A stretch of 64,000 nucleotides of DNA. It comes from Acidobacteriota bacterium. GTDB lineage: Bacteria > Acidobacteriota > Vicinamibacteria > Vicinamibacterales > UBA8438. Where the stretch lies: NCBI GenBank assembly GCA_009838525.1, contig VXRJ01000018.1, forward strand, positions 209,077 through 273,076, read 5' to 3'. The position numbers and the translations under genes were made by a program. Of this stretch, positions 1 through 11,172 are shown piece after piece. Under the pieces are notes generated by a model that was given only the letters and a program-made list of their open reading frames with translations, searched no databases and was not told where the DNA came from. The stretch's first letter is position 1. Each line of letters begins with the position of its first letter.

Positions 1-265
1 TCCTGTCTACCCCACCGGGACCAAGGCGACGGGGTATGCACCGGTCGGCTTGGCCCTTGTGCATGCCGCCGCGGCGCGCCAGCCCGCGCGTCCGGTTGTC
101 GCCATTGGTGGGATAACGCTGGACCGCGCACCCGAGGTGATCGCGTCGGGCGCCGCCGCAGTTGCCGTTATCAGCGATCTGTTCCGCGGAGACTCGCCGG
201 AGCAGCGGGTCCGGGCGTACGTCGATCAATTGGGCGATTGCGCCCCGGCGTCCGACTTTCCGTAG
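1..265 (+). CDS. thiE: Thiamine-phosphate synthase, C-terminal part (cut by window edge)
   Basis: Only the last 87 codons are visible; the gene enters from the left. The readable part has PTGTKATGYAPVGL, then VVAIGGI, then GAAAVAVISDLF. These are the phosphate-binding and C-terminal strands of the TIM-barrel ThiE family, which joins HMP-pyrophosphate to the thiazole phosphate to make thiamine phosphate. The last 40 bases overlap the end of the convergent symporter gene, so neither has room for a separate terminator. The substrate-binding N-terminal half is off the window, so the TenI paralogue cannot be fully excluded, but the PTGTKA segment favours a true ThiE. Confidence 0.85.
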   Translation, partial: PVYPTGTKATGYAPVGLALVHAAAARQPARPVVAIGGITLDRAPEVIASGAAAVAVISDLFRGDSPEQRVRAYVDQLGDCAPASDFP

Positions 266-1635
266 AAGAACTCCCGGGTCAGGCGGCGGACCGTCCCAAC
301 GAGGAACAACACGCCGATCAGATTGGGAAACGCCATGAAGCCGTTGAAGAGCGTGCCGATGGCGAAGGCGAGGCGGACTTCCGCGACCGAGCCGATCAGG
401 ACAAAGGCCGTGAAGATGGCCCGATAGGGCGTGATCACGCGCGAGCCAATCAGGAACTCGATGCACTTTTCGCCGTAGTACGCCCACCCGAGCAGGGTCG
501 ACAAACCGAACAGGAACGAGCAGACGGCGACGAGCAACTGCGCGTACGGGATGGTCGTTCCGAACGCGGCGGCGGTCAGATCGGCACTCGCGCCCTGGTA
601 TCCCGGGTCCGTCCAGAGGCCCGACGAGATGATCACGAAGGCGGTCATCGAGCAGACGACAATCGTGTCCGTGAACACCTCGAAGATGCTGACCACGCCT
701 TGCTCGCACGGGTGCCTTACTTTCGCAATGCCGTGCGCGATCGGCCCGCTGCCCAGACCCGCCTCGTTCGAGAGGACGCCGCGGCTGATGCCTGCCGCCA
801 CCACTTGCGCGACTGACGCGCCGGCGACGCCTCCCACTGCGGCAAGCGGAGTGAACGCGCCGGTCACGATCTGCAGGAAGATCGTCGGTATCTGATTCGC
901 GTTCAGCACGATGTACAGGAGCGCGGCGGCGATATAGACCACGATCATGGACGGCACGAGCCGTTCGGCCACCGCGGCGATTCGCCGAATGCCACCCAGC
1001 AGGATCAGTCCGACAATCACGGTGACCACAATGCCGGGTATCCAGAGCGGTGGATCGATCCCGGCCGTGCTGCGCGCCGCCTCGACGAACGTACGGGCGA
1101 TCGCGTTCGATTGCACCATGTTGCCGGTGCCGAACAGCGCCGTCGCCGCGCCGAAGACGGCGAACAGCACCGCAAGCGTCCGGGCTGTCGGAGCGTGGGG
1201 AATCCCGCGGACGATGTAGTACATCGGGCCGGCGGCCATTTCGCCCGTCTCGCGGGTGACACGGTAATGAACACCGAGAACCGCCTCCGCGTACTTCGTT
1301 GCCATGCCTGCGATGGCGGTGATCCACATCCAGAAGACGGCGCCCGGACCGCCGATCAGGATCGCGGTGGCAACCCCGGCGATGTTGCCGTTGCCGACGG
1401 TGGCGGCCAACGCGGTGGAGAGCGCCTGGAACGAACTGATCGTGCCCGTGCCCTCGCCCGACGGGCGGAATACGCCGGCAAGGGTCTGCCTCACCGCGAA
1501 GGGGAAGCGGCGAACCTGCACGAAACCGGTCCAAACGGTTACGACACCACCGACCAGGACGAGCAGCAACGGCAGCGCGAACGGGTGGTAGAGGAGTTCT
1601 TCCGCCCGCGCCATCAAGCTCGTCAGGGCATCCAT
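226..1635 (-). CDS. AGCS-family sodium:amino acid (alanine/glycine) symporter
   Basis: A 469-residue inner-membrane protein with about ten hydrophobic segments. The family pattern is clear: GGVVTVWTGFVQVRRFPFAV near residue 30, then SSFQALSTALAATVGNGNIAGVA, GPGAVFWMW and a later SNEAGLGSGPIAH. These fit the alanine/glycine:cation symporters (AlsT/DagA type), which take up small neutral amino acids with sodium. The ATG lies 3 bases after the stop of the upstream transporter gene, so the two are almost certainly one operon and translationally coupled. The substrate cannot be read from the sequence. The 3' end overlaps the convergent thiE. Confidence 0.93.
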   Translation of the reverse strand: MDALTSLMARAEELLYHPFALPLLLVLVGGVVTVWTGFVQVRRFPFAVRQTLAGVFRPSGEGTGTISSFQALSTALAATVGNGNIAGVATAILIGGPGAVFWMWITAIAGMATKYAEAVLGVHYRVTRETGEMAAGPMYYIVRGIPHAPTARTLAVLFAVFGAATALFGTGNMVQSNAIARTFVEAARSTAGIDPPLWIPGIVVTVIVGLILLGGIRRIAAVAERLVPSMIVVYIAAALLYIVLNANQIPTIFLQIVTGAFTPLAAVGGVAGASVAQVVAAGISRGVLSNEAGLGSGPIAHGIAKVRHPCEQGVVSIFEVFTDTIVVCSMTAFVIISSGLWTDPGYQGASADLTAAAFGTTIPYAQLLVAVCSFLFGLSTLLGWAYYGEKCIEFLIGSRVITPYRAIFTAFVLIGSVAEVRLAFAIGTLFNGFMAFPNLIGVLFLVGTVRRLTREFFYGKSDAGAQSPN

Positions 1636-1638
1636 GAC

Positions 1639-3006
1639 TCAGAACATCGAAACGAAGGTGCCGATGATGATGGACGCGATCGCAGCGGGGCATACCCACC
1701 GGAGGAGGGCGGCCCAGACCCTTGGAGCCGGGAACCAGGCGCCATCCGCACGCAGTTCCTCCAGCGCACCGTCCACGCGCCAGACCCAGCCGACGAAGAT
1801 CGCCGTCAGCAGGCCACCGATCGGCAACGCGAACTCGTTCCAGACGGTCACCATGAGGGTCAGGAAATCGGTGCCGAGGCCGGGCAGGTTCGTCAGGAAC
1901 GCGACCGCTCCCCCGGAGAGGGCGCAGGGGATCGCGAACGCGGCCACGATCAGCGTCACCGAACCGACCGCGCGCCGCCGGGTCCAGCCCCAGGCGTCGA
2001 CGCAGTGCGCCACCGGCACCTCGAGCAACGAGATGGTGGACGTGAGAGCCGCGACGCTCAGCAGCAGGAAGAAGGCCGCTCCGAACAGTTGTCCCCCTGG
2101 CATTGTGGCGAACAGCCCGGGCAGGACGGCAAAGATCAATCCCGGTCCGCTTGCCGCCGGGTCGAAGCCGGCAATCGAGAAGCCGGTCGGGAAGATGATG
2201 AACCCGGCGAGCAGGGCGATGCCGGTGTCGAGCATCGCGATCCACATGGCGGACGTCGCGATCCCGTCCTGCCTACGCAGGTAGCTGCCATACGTGATCA
2301 TGCAGCCCATGCCGAGGCTGAGCGAGAAGAACGCCTGCCCGAGCGCCGCGTTGACAATTCCGAAGTTCGCGATCTCCGAGAAGTCGGGCTGCAGGTAGTA
2401 GGCGATTCCTTCGGCGGCTCCCGGGAGCGTGACGGCGCGAATGGCCAGCAGGACGAGCAGGACGAGCAACGCCGGCATCAACGCCTTCGTAACTCGCTCT
2501 ATGCCGGCGCGGACGCCGCCCAGCAGGACGCCGGCGGTCGTCCCGACCACGACGACGGCGAGGATGATGGCTACCAGTCCATTGGCCGTGAACTCACCGA
2601 AGAAGCTGCCGACTTGCTCCGCACTGGAGGGTAGCGCGCCGGTCGCGGCGAACCACATGTAGGCGACTGCCCAGCCTGCGATCACGGAATAGAAAGAGAG
2701 AATGCCGGCGCCGGCCAGGACGCCCAGCCCTCCCACCAGCCACCACGCGCGTCCCGGCGCGAGAGCCGCGAAGGACCCGACCGGGCTCTGCTGCGTCCGC
2801 CGGCCCATCGCGATCTCGGCCACCTGGATCGGAATGCAGATCAGCAGAACGCAGGCGAGATAGATGAGGACGAACACGGCGCCGCCTCCCTGTCCCACCT
2901 GGGTCGGAAAGCCCCAGATGTTGCCGAGGCCGACGGCGGAACCGGCCGCCGCCAGGATGAACCCGGTGCGCGAGCCCCAGGCGCCGCGACCGCCACCTGC
3001 AGTCAT
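1639..3006 (-). CDS. Neurotransmitter:sodium symporter (SNF/NSS) family transporter
   Basis: A 455-residue polytopic membrane protein. The N-terminus has the NSS signature GSAVGLGNIWGFPTQVGQGG around residues 22-41, the unwound first helix that binds sodium and substrate in LeuT-type transporters. A second signature region is SLSLGMGCMITYGSY in the middle. Bacterial members usually import amino acids with sodium. It is the first gene of a two-gene operon with the AGCS symporter, suggesting a joint amino-acid scavenging role. The length is at the short end for the family but both ends look intact. The substrate is unknown. Confidence 0.92.
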   Translation of the reverse strand: MTAGGGRGAWGSRTGFILAAAGSAVGLGNIWGFPTQVGQGGGAVFVLIYLACVLLICIPIQVAEIAMGRRTQQSPVGSFAALAPGRAWWLVGGLGVLAGAGILSFYSVIAGWAVAYMWFAATGALPSSAEQVGSFFGEFTANGLVAIILAVVVVGTTAGVLLGGVRAGIERVTKALMPALLVLLVLLAIRAVTLPGAAEGIAYYLQPDFSEIANFGIVNAALGQAFFSLSLGMGCMITYGSYLRRQDGIATSAMWIAMLDTGIALLAGFIIFPTGFSIAGFDPAASGPGLIFAVLPGLFATMPGGQLFGAAFFLLLSVAALTSTISLLEVPVAHCVDAWGWTRRRAVGSVTLIVAAFAIPCALSGGAVAFLTNLPGLGTDFLTLMVTVWNEFALPIGGLLTAIFVGWVWRVDGALEELRADGAWFPAPRVWAALLRWVCPAAIASIIIGTFVSMF

Positions 3007-3142
3007 TGGATGGCGCGCCGTCCCGCTGGAAGGAAGTGGCGAGGGGGTGAGGGCGGGTCTGTCGGTGCGCCCATGTCGCGGGGCATTCTAACGAAAGTCG
3101 GGTAGACTCCCAAACGCATCGCGCGTAGACGGAATCCCTCGC

Positions 3143-4129
3143 ATGTCGTCCGAAGAATCTGCTTCCACGTCGACCTCAGCCGCATCCGCTGCGGCAGGAA
3201 CCGCGAGAAGGCTGGACGGGACCGCCGTCGCGGAGGCGATTCGCGGATCGCTTCGGTCAAGGATCGATGCGGTACGCGACGCGACGGGCCGCCCGCCCAC
3301 CCTGGGCATCGTGTTGGCGGGAGACGATCCCGGTTCCGCAATCTACGTCCGCGGCAAGGTCTCGGCGAGCGAGGCGCTCGGCATGGCAACCGATCTGCGG
3401 ACGCTGCCCGCCTCCGCATCATTCGACGAGGCGCTTGCCATCGTCGAAGAGTTCAACCGTGACGACGCGATCGACGGGATCCTCGTGCAGTCGCCGCTTC
3501 CGTCGGGCATGGGAGACGACGCCGAGCAGCGGATCTTCGATGCGATCGACCCGGCCAAGGATGCCGACGGGTTCCATCCGGCGAACGTGGGTCGTCTGGT
3601 GCAACGGCGGCCGACCTGGGCGCCTTGTACGCCGTCGGGCATCATTGAGCTTCTCGACCGGCACGGCATCGAGATCGCCGGGCGCCGCGCCGTCGTCATC
3701 GGCCGGAGCGACATCGTCGGCAAGCCGATCGCGATGCTGTTGCTGCACCGGCACGCAACGGTCACGATCTGTCATTCGCGCACGGTGGACCTGCCGCGCG
3801 TGGCCTCCGAGGCGGACATCCTGGTTGCCGCCATTGGTCGTCCCGCCTTCATCACGGCGGATTTCGTCCAGCCCGGCGCCACGGTGGTCGACGTCGGCAC
3901 GAACGCGCTGACCGATCGTGAACAGGTCGTCACGATTTTCGGCGAGGCGAGCAGGAAGGTGCGGGCGTTCGACCGCCGCGGCCAGGTGCTGTCCGGCGAC
4001 GTTCACCCGGAGGTGGCGAGCGTCGCCGGCGCCCTTACCCCGGTTCCCGGCGGCGTCGGTCCGCTGACGATCGCGATGCTGATGTCGAACACCGTCCGCG
4101 CCGCCGAGGCGCGACTCGGCTTTCCGTAG
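3143..4129 (+). CDS. folD: Bifunctional methylene-THF dehydrogenase / methenyl-THF cyclohydrolase
   Basis: FolD interconverts 5,10-methylene- and 10-formyl-tetrahydrofolate in the cytosol for purine and formyl-Met synthesis. The catalytic pair is visible as Tyr68 and Lys72 (YVRGK), the same four-residue spacing as in E. coli. Further along are DGFHPANVGRL, PCTPSGIIELL and the NAD(P)-binding VVIGRSDIVGKP, and the C-terminus has TPVPGGVGPLTIAML. At 328 residues it is about 30 longer than usual. The excess is a Ser/Ala-rich N-terminal tail of some 20 residues, so the true start may lie downstream of the ATG at 3143, although no better start codon is obvious. Confidence 0.95.
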   Translation: MSSEESASTSTSAASAAAGTARRLDGTAVAEAIRGSLRSRIDAVRDATGRPPTLGIVLAGDDPGSAIYVRGKVSASEALGMATDLRTLPASASFDEALAIVEEFNRDDAIDGILVQSPLPSGMGDDAEQRIFDAIDPAKDADGFHPANVGRLVQRRPTWAPCTPSGIIELLDRHGIEIAGRRAVVIGRSDIVGKPIAMLLLHRHATVTICHSRTVDLPRVASEADILVAAIGRPAFITADFVQPGATVVDVGTNALTDREQVVTIFGEASRKVRAFDRRGQVLSGDVHPEVASVAGALTPVPGGVGPLTIAMLMSNTVRAAEARLGFP

Positions 4130-4154
4130 CACGCCGTTGACTGGCGGCCCGTTG

Positions 4155-4751
4155 TCAGGCGAGGGCGCGACAGAGTTCGTCCACCTGCCGCGCGGTTTCC
4201 TCGAACGAGCCGTCCGTGTTGATCAACAGGGAGGTGCGAGTCACCTTGTCGGTGATCGGCAACTGCGCCGCCAGCCGCCGCCGCGCCTCAGCCTCAGAGA
4301 AACCGTCGCGCGCCATGATGCGCGCGATCTGAGTTGACGGTGCGCAGGCGACGACGACCACCCGGTCGAACTCGGCGTCCCGTCCGGTCTCGAACAACAG
4401 GGGGATGTCGGCGACGGCGAATGGCGGGGAGGTGTTCGCCGCCGCGTGGGCGCTGAACCAGTCGTCGATCGCTCGGCGCACCGGGGGGTGGACTATCGCC
4501 TCGAGGTCTGCCCGCGCCGCCGCGTCCCGGAAGACGAGGGCGCCGAGACGTTCCCGATCAAGTCTGCCGTCGGACTGGACGATGCCGTCGCCGAACCGAC
4601 GGCGGATCGCTACGTGCGCCGGCTGACCCGGTTCCACGACCGCGCGCGCCAGCTCGTCTGCGTCGACAGTCGGAACTTCGTGCGCTTGCAGCTGGCGGAC
4701 GACGTACGACTTGCCGGTGGCGATTCCGCCGGTCAGTGCCACGCGCAGCAT
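4155..4751 (-). CDS. coaE: Dephospho-CoA kinase
   Basis: Catalyses the last step of coenzyme A synthesis, phosphorylating the 3'-hydroxyl of dephospho-CoA. At 198 residues it has the usual length. The P-loop GGIATGKS is at residues 8-15, the DADELAR segment follows at about 30, and the lid and base-binding region includes IPLLFETG and a C-terminal SFEETARQVDEL. It is the last gene of the minus-strand envelope group, 71 bases after lapB, and could be co-transcribed. It converges with folD, with only 25 bases between them. Confidence 0.95.
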   Translation of the reverse strand: MLRVALTGGIATGKSYVVRQLQAHEVPTVDADELARAVVEPGQPAHVAIRRRFGDGIVQSDGRLDRERLGALVFRDAAARADLEAIVHPPVRRAIDDWFSAHAAANTSPPFAVADIPLLFETGRDAEFDRVVVVACAPSTQIARIMARDGFSEAEARRRLAAQLPITDKVTRTSLLINTDGSFEETARQVDELCRALA

Positions 4752-4822
4752 GTTGGGAGGCTCGCGCCGTCAGAGCGTTCCCGTCGCGGACAATCTTGCC
4801 GCACACCCGTTTGGCAGGGCGC

Positions 4823-6070
4823 TCAGGCCGGCGCCTCCTCTGGCGCCTCCGCGTCCTCGGTTTCCTCCGCGTCCTCCGCCGGCGCGATCCGTTCCTCCAC
4901 GAAGGTGTTCCACTCGTGGCACTGCGGGCATTGCCAGAGCAGTTCCGTGCTGCGGTAGTGACATCGCATGCAGATGTGGGGATCGAGATAGAAAACCGAC
5001 TCGTGCGTCAGCGACAGGTACCGGTTGACAAGTGCCTGATCGAAGTCCAGCTTCATGAGCGATCGCCAGATCGCCAGATGCACGGCGAGCGCATGGGGAT
5101 TGTGAACGAGCGAGTCGAAGAAGAACTCCAGTGCGTGCCGCGCGTCGCCTTGAGCCGCCAGATGCTGGCCGAGAGTCATTCGAGCGCGCCAGTCCTGGGG
5201 GTTCGCGTCTATCAACCGGCGGCAGAACTCGATGAACCGGCCATGGCTGCTCGCCCCGGCGTATGCCTTTTCCAGCCGGTCGAACGCCAGGTACGAGCGT
5301 TCCGGCGCGGTCCGGCTGATTTGCTCCCAACGTGCGATCGCCTCGGTGGTTTGTCCCTGCTGCAAGTGAACGTCGCCCAGATTGAGCGACGCCGGTACGG
5401 TTCTCGGGTCGAGTTCGAGCGCCGTCTCGAAGTGCCGGACCGCCTGTTCGGGTGAGCCCTGGCGCATCGCCTGGAGCCCCAGTTCGTTCTCGAGGAACGC
5501 GAGGATCGCCTGATCGCGCGGCTTCTCCACGTCGGGAGCGATGTTGGTAATCCGCTGGCGGATAGCGTGCGCTTCCTGCCACTGCTGCTGTTCTTCGTGG
5601 ATCTTCTCCAGATTCAGCAACGCGTACTGGTTGCCCGGATCGAGCCGGGTAACTTCCGAGAATGCCTCGAAGGCGCGGTCGATGAAGCCGCCCCGCTTGT
5701 AGTCGAGTCCGAGACAGAGCAGTACATAGGCCTGTTCCATTTCGGTGAGCTTGGGGCGTTGCAGCAGGCGCTGATGCAACTGGATTGCCTTGCTCACCTG
5801 GCCGCGCTCGCGGTACAGGTTGCCCAGGATCAGGTTGATTTCCAGCGCCGTCGAATCCAGCCCCATGGCGCGGGTCAACTCCTCGATCGCCAGGTCAATC
5901 TGGTTCGACACGAGGAAATTCAAACCGAGGATGTAGTGAGGCGACTCACGGATCTTGCGCCGGTCGATCCAGCGGCCGTCCTGCAGCTTGTACCGCTCCC
6001 ATGCCTTGCCGGCGGCAAGGCCGATGAGAAGCGCCGCAATCGGTGCGAGCAGCAGCAGGGTGTCGGTCAT
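4823..6070 (-). CDS. lapB: LapB/YciM-like TPR protein with C-terminal metal-binding knuckle
   Basis: 415 residues in the LapB order: one N-terminal membrane anchor (about residues 4-20), a short basic linker, a run of TPR helices from about residue 45 to 350, and a rubredoxin-like metal site CMRC-x10-CPQC at about 367-384. In E. coli LapB sits on the cytoplasmic face of the inner membrane, couples LPS synthesis to transport and helps FtsH degrade LpxC. Its place directly behind four Kdo/CTP genes supports the same LPS role. An acidic tail (AEDAEETEDAEAPEE) after the metal site is longer than in E. coli. Function is inferred from architecture and context. Confidence 0.85.
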   Translation of the reverse strand: MTDTLLLLAPIAALLIGLAAGKAWERYKLQDGRWIDRRKIRESPHYILGLNFLVSNQIDLAIEELTRAMGLDSTALEINLILGNLYRERGQVSKAIQLHQRLLQRPKLTEMEQAYVLLCLGLDYKRGGFIDRAFEAFSEVTRLDPGNQYALLNLEKIHEEQQQWQEAHAIRQRITNIAPDVEKPRDQAILAFLENELGLQAMRQGSPEQAVRHFETALELDPRTVPASLNLGDVHLQQGQTTEAIARWEQISRTAPERSYLAFDRLEKAYAGASSHGRFIEFCRRLIDANPQDWRARMTLGQHLAAQGDARHALEFFFDSLVHNPHALAVHLAIWRSLMKLDFDQALVNRYLSLTHESVFYLDPHICMRCHYRSTELLWQCPQCHEWNTFVEERIAPAEDAEETEDAEAPEEAPA

Positions 6071-6093
6071 CGCTGTCGTTTCGCCATTCTTCT

Positions 6094-7092
6094 TCAGAAG
6101 AGTTCCGTCCGCCAGAGGTCATGCAGGTGGATCAGGCCGGCAACGCGCCGCCCCGCGTCGACCACCGGAAGCGACGTGATTCGACGCCGTTCCATCAGGA
6201 GCAGGGCCTCGACGGCGAGCGTTGAGGGATCGATTGTCAGCGGCTCGGCCGACATGATGTCTCGCGCGCGTTGCTCGCCAGGCGGCGGCGCTGACCGGCG
6301 GCGCGTCGGCAGGTGACGGCGCAGGTCGCCGTCGGTGACGATTCCCGCCAGCCGGCCGTCGGCGTCCGCTACGCAGGTCATTCCGAAGCCGCCGTCGGTG
6401 ATCGTCTCGACGACGTCGTCGAACGACGCGTCGGGAGTAACGACCGGGACCTCTCCGCCCGAGTGCATCAGTTGATCGACGCGCAGCAGCCGCTTGCCGA
6501 GCTGTCCGCCCGGATGGAGATGAGCGAAGTCCTCCTCTCGAAACCCCTTCCGGACAAGCAGCGCCATCGCCAGCGCGTCGCCGAGCGCGAGCGCGGCGGT
6601 GGTGCTCGCGGTCGGCGCCAGGTTCAGGGGACACGCCTCGGCGGAGACGCTGCAGTCAAGGGCCACGTCGGCTGCCTCTCCCAGCGCGCTCTCGACGGAG
6701 CCGGTCAGCGCGATGAGCCTCGCGTCGAGTCGGCGGATCATCTCGATCAGGCGAATGAGCTCCGGCGTTTCGCCGCTCTGGGACAGCGCGATGACGACGT
6801 CAGTCGGATGGATCGCACCCAGGTCACCGTGCACGGCTTCGGCGGGGTGGATGAAGTACGCCGCGGTGCCTGTGCTCGAGAGGGTGGCGGCAAGCTTGCG
6901 CGCAATAATTCCCGACTTGCCCATGCCCGTCACGATCACGCGGCCCGAACCCGACGCCAACAGGTCGACCGCAGCGTCGAAACGCTCGTCCAGTCGATCG
7001 GCGATCGCCGCGACCGCCTCCGCCTCGATGCGCATCACGCGCCGGGCCAGGTCGACCGCGGTCGCAATCGCCGACAGGTCACGGGCGCTCAT
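6094..7092 (-). CDS. kdsD: Arabinose-5-phosphate isomerase (KdsD/KpsF family)
   Basis: 332 residues with an N-terminal SIS sugar-isomerase domain (GMGKSGIIARKLAATLSSTG, then HGDLGAI and SQSGETPE) and two C-terminal CBS domains from about residue 205. The family converts ribulose 5-phosphate to arabinose 5-phosphate, the first committed step to Kdo. The start ATG overlaps the stop of kdsA by four bases (7089-7092), a sign of translational coupling. CBS domains often bind nucleotides, and CMP-Kdo binding has been proposed for this family; nothing in the sequence proves it here. Confidence 0.94.
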   Translation of the reverse strand: MSARDLSAIATAVDLARRVMRIEAEAVAAIADRLDERFDAAVDLLASGSGRVIVTGMGKSGIIARKLAATLSSTGTAAYFIHPAEAVHGDLGAIHPTDVVIALSQSGETPELIRLIEMIRRLDARLIALTGSVESALGEAADVALDCSVSAEACPLNLAPTASTTAALALGDALAMALLVRKGFREEDFAHLHPGGQLGKRLLRVDQLMHSGGEVPVVTPDASFDDVVETITDGGFGMTCVADADGRLAGIVTDGDLRRHLPTRRRSAPPPGEQRARDIMSAEPLTIDPSTLAVEALLLMERRRITSLPVVDAGRRVAGLIHLHDLWRTELF

Positions 7093-7949
7093 CGGCTTTC
7101 CCCGGCCCCGGTCGCGGCGAGCCGTCGATGCGAAGCCTCGGAGATTGTCACGAGTCTCTGCAGCAGGGGTTCGAGGCGATGCAGGGGCAGAGCGTTCGCT
7201 CCGTCGCTCCGGGCGCGCGCCGGATCGTCATGCACTTCAAGGAACAAGGCGTCGATGCCTGCCGCGACCCCCGCCGCCGCCAGCGGCTCGATGAACTCCG
7301 GGCGACCCGTGCTCGCGCCGTCGCCGCCGCCGGGCATCTGCACACTGTGGGTGACGTCGAATACGACCGGGTAGCCGAGAGAGCGAAGCTGGGGAAACGA
7401 CCGGACGTCGACCACCAGGTCGCGGTAGCCGAACAGCGTGCCGCGCTCGGTGATGATGACCTGATCGTGTCCGGCAGCCGTCGCCTTCGCGACCGCGTGC
7501 CGCATATCGAGCGGCGCCATGAACTGACCTTTCTTGAGATTGACGGTTCGTCCGGTGGCGGCGGCGGCCACGATGAGATCCGTCTGGCGCGCAAGGAGAG
7601 CCGGGATCTGCACGATGTCGGCCACCTCCGCGACGGGCGCCGCCTGGGCCGGTTCGTGGATGTCGGTCAGGACGGGAATGCCCAGGTCGGCTTTGATCGC
7701 CGAGAGAATCCGCAGCCCCTCGGCCAGGCCCGGCCCGCGGAATGACCTGATCGATGTCCGGTTCGCCTTGTCGTAGGATGCCTTGAAGACGAACGGCACG
7801 CGGCACCGGTTCGTGATGTCGCGGAGAGCTGCTGCCATCGCCGCGGCATGCTCGCCACTCTCGATTACGCAGGGGCCCGCGATGAGCGGCAGTGACGCGC
7901 CGTCGCCGAACGCTACGCCGCCGGCAGCAACCGTTCGCACGCCCCCCAT
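7089..7949 (-). CDS. kdsA: 3-deoxy-D-manno-octulosonate 8-phosphate synthase
   Basis: Condenses arabinose 5-phosphate with phosphoenolpyruvate to Kdo 8-phosphate. 286 residues, normal length. The motif IAGPCVIES puts a cysteine at residue 27, where E. coli KdsA has asparagine. With the later FDVTHSVQMPG, LFLEVHDDP and SDGANALPL (His, Glu and Asp ligands), this marks the metal-dependent class. FKASYDKANRTSIRSFRGPG is the classical substrate loop. It lies between pyrG (24 bases upstream) and kdsD (overlapping). Confidence 0.96.
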   Translation of the reverse strand: MGGVRTVAAGGVAFGDGASLPLIAGPCVIESGEHAAAMAAALRDITNRCRVPFVFKASYDKANRTSIRSFRGPGLAEGLRILSAIKADLGIPVLTDIHEPAQAAPVAEVADIVQIPALLARQTDLIVAAAATGRTVNLKKGQFMAPLDMRHAVAKATAAGHDQVIITERGTLFGYRDLVVDVRSFPQLRSLGYPVVFDVTHSVQMPGGGDGASTGRPEFIEPLAAAGVAAGIDALFLEVHDDPARARSDGANALPLHRLEPLLQRLVTISEASHRRLAATGAGESR

Positions 7950-7973
7950 TCTATAGAGGGGAGCGCCGCCGGA

Positions 7974-10516
<2,543 letters not shown>

Positions 10517-10593
10517 TGCGTGCAGGGACGTGCAGGCGTCCGCCGGCCGGTGCGGGAGTACGTTAGTCTAGCCTGCAGAGAGACGGTTCAGCG

Positions 10594-11169
10594 ATGTCCT
10601 CCTGGCGCATTGGCCTGCTCGTTGTCGGAAGTGCGTTTGTTACCTTGTGGCTCGCTGCCGCCACGATGGCGCGTCGCGGCGACGTGCCGGTTCCGGGAAG
10701 CATGGCTCCTGCTCCGCCACCCGCGTCGGTTGCCGCCGCGGTCGCCCGACTCGACCAGGTGCCGAGCCTGACTGCGTCGATGGCGCAGTTGCGGCAACGA
10801 TTGGAGAGGGCTGACTCCCCTCGCATCGGGACTCGGAACCCCTTCGCGTTTGGTCCCGAGGCTCCTGATGCCGCAACCGCGCACGGCACGGCATCATCCG
10901 AGCCGACGGTAGGGCAGGCTGGCCCGAGTGTCATGTTGCGCGCCGCGCCCGTCGACCGGTTCGGCCTGGTGCTCTCCGGGATTGCCGCCACGAACGCTAG
11001 CGCCGGCGGAATGGAACGCACCGCGATATTGACCGCGCGCACCGGTGACGCCCTGCTCGTCCGTGCGGGTGACAGCCTGCCTGGCAACTGGCGTGTCGTT
11101 TCCGTGACCGACGCGAGCGTCATGCTGGAGGACACTTCCGGCGCGACGCGCCGGCTCGATCTGCCCTAG
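10594..11169 (+). CDS. GspC/PilP-like membrane-anchored protein
   Basis: 191 residues. One N-terminal transmembrane segment (about 5-23), a Pro/Ala-rich linker, then the phrase RNPFAF at about 81-86 and a C-terminal beta domain with LSGIAAT, RTAILTARTGDALLVRAGDSL and VVSVTDASVMLED, ending RRLDLP. This matches the inner-membrane type II secretion component GspC (HR domain) and the related PilP, where RNPF sits just before the beta domain and a small domain carries a ligand past the membrane. No other secretion gene adjoins it; it stands alone between the Kdo operon and serA. Assignment rests on pattern only. Confidence 0.55.
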   Translation: MSSWRIGLLVVGSAFVTLWLAAATMARRGDVPVPGSMAPAPPPASVAAAVARLDQVPSLTASMAQLRQRLERADSPRIGTRNPFAFGPEAPDAATAHGTASSEPTVGQAGPSVMLRAAPVDRFGLVLSGIAATNASAGGMERTAILTARTGDALLVRAGDSLPGNWRVVSVTDASVMLEDTSGATRRLDLP

Positions 11170-11172
11170 CTG

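Noticed and set aside
3007..3142. Glycine riboswitch before the sodium:amino acid symporter operon
   Set aside because: Such riboswitches often precede AGCS/SNF transporters, so I looked for the twin aptamer cores; nothing like them is present.
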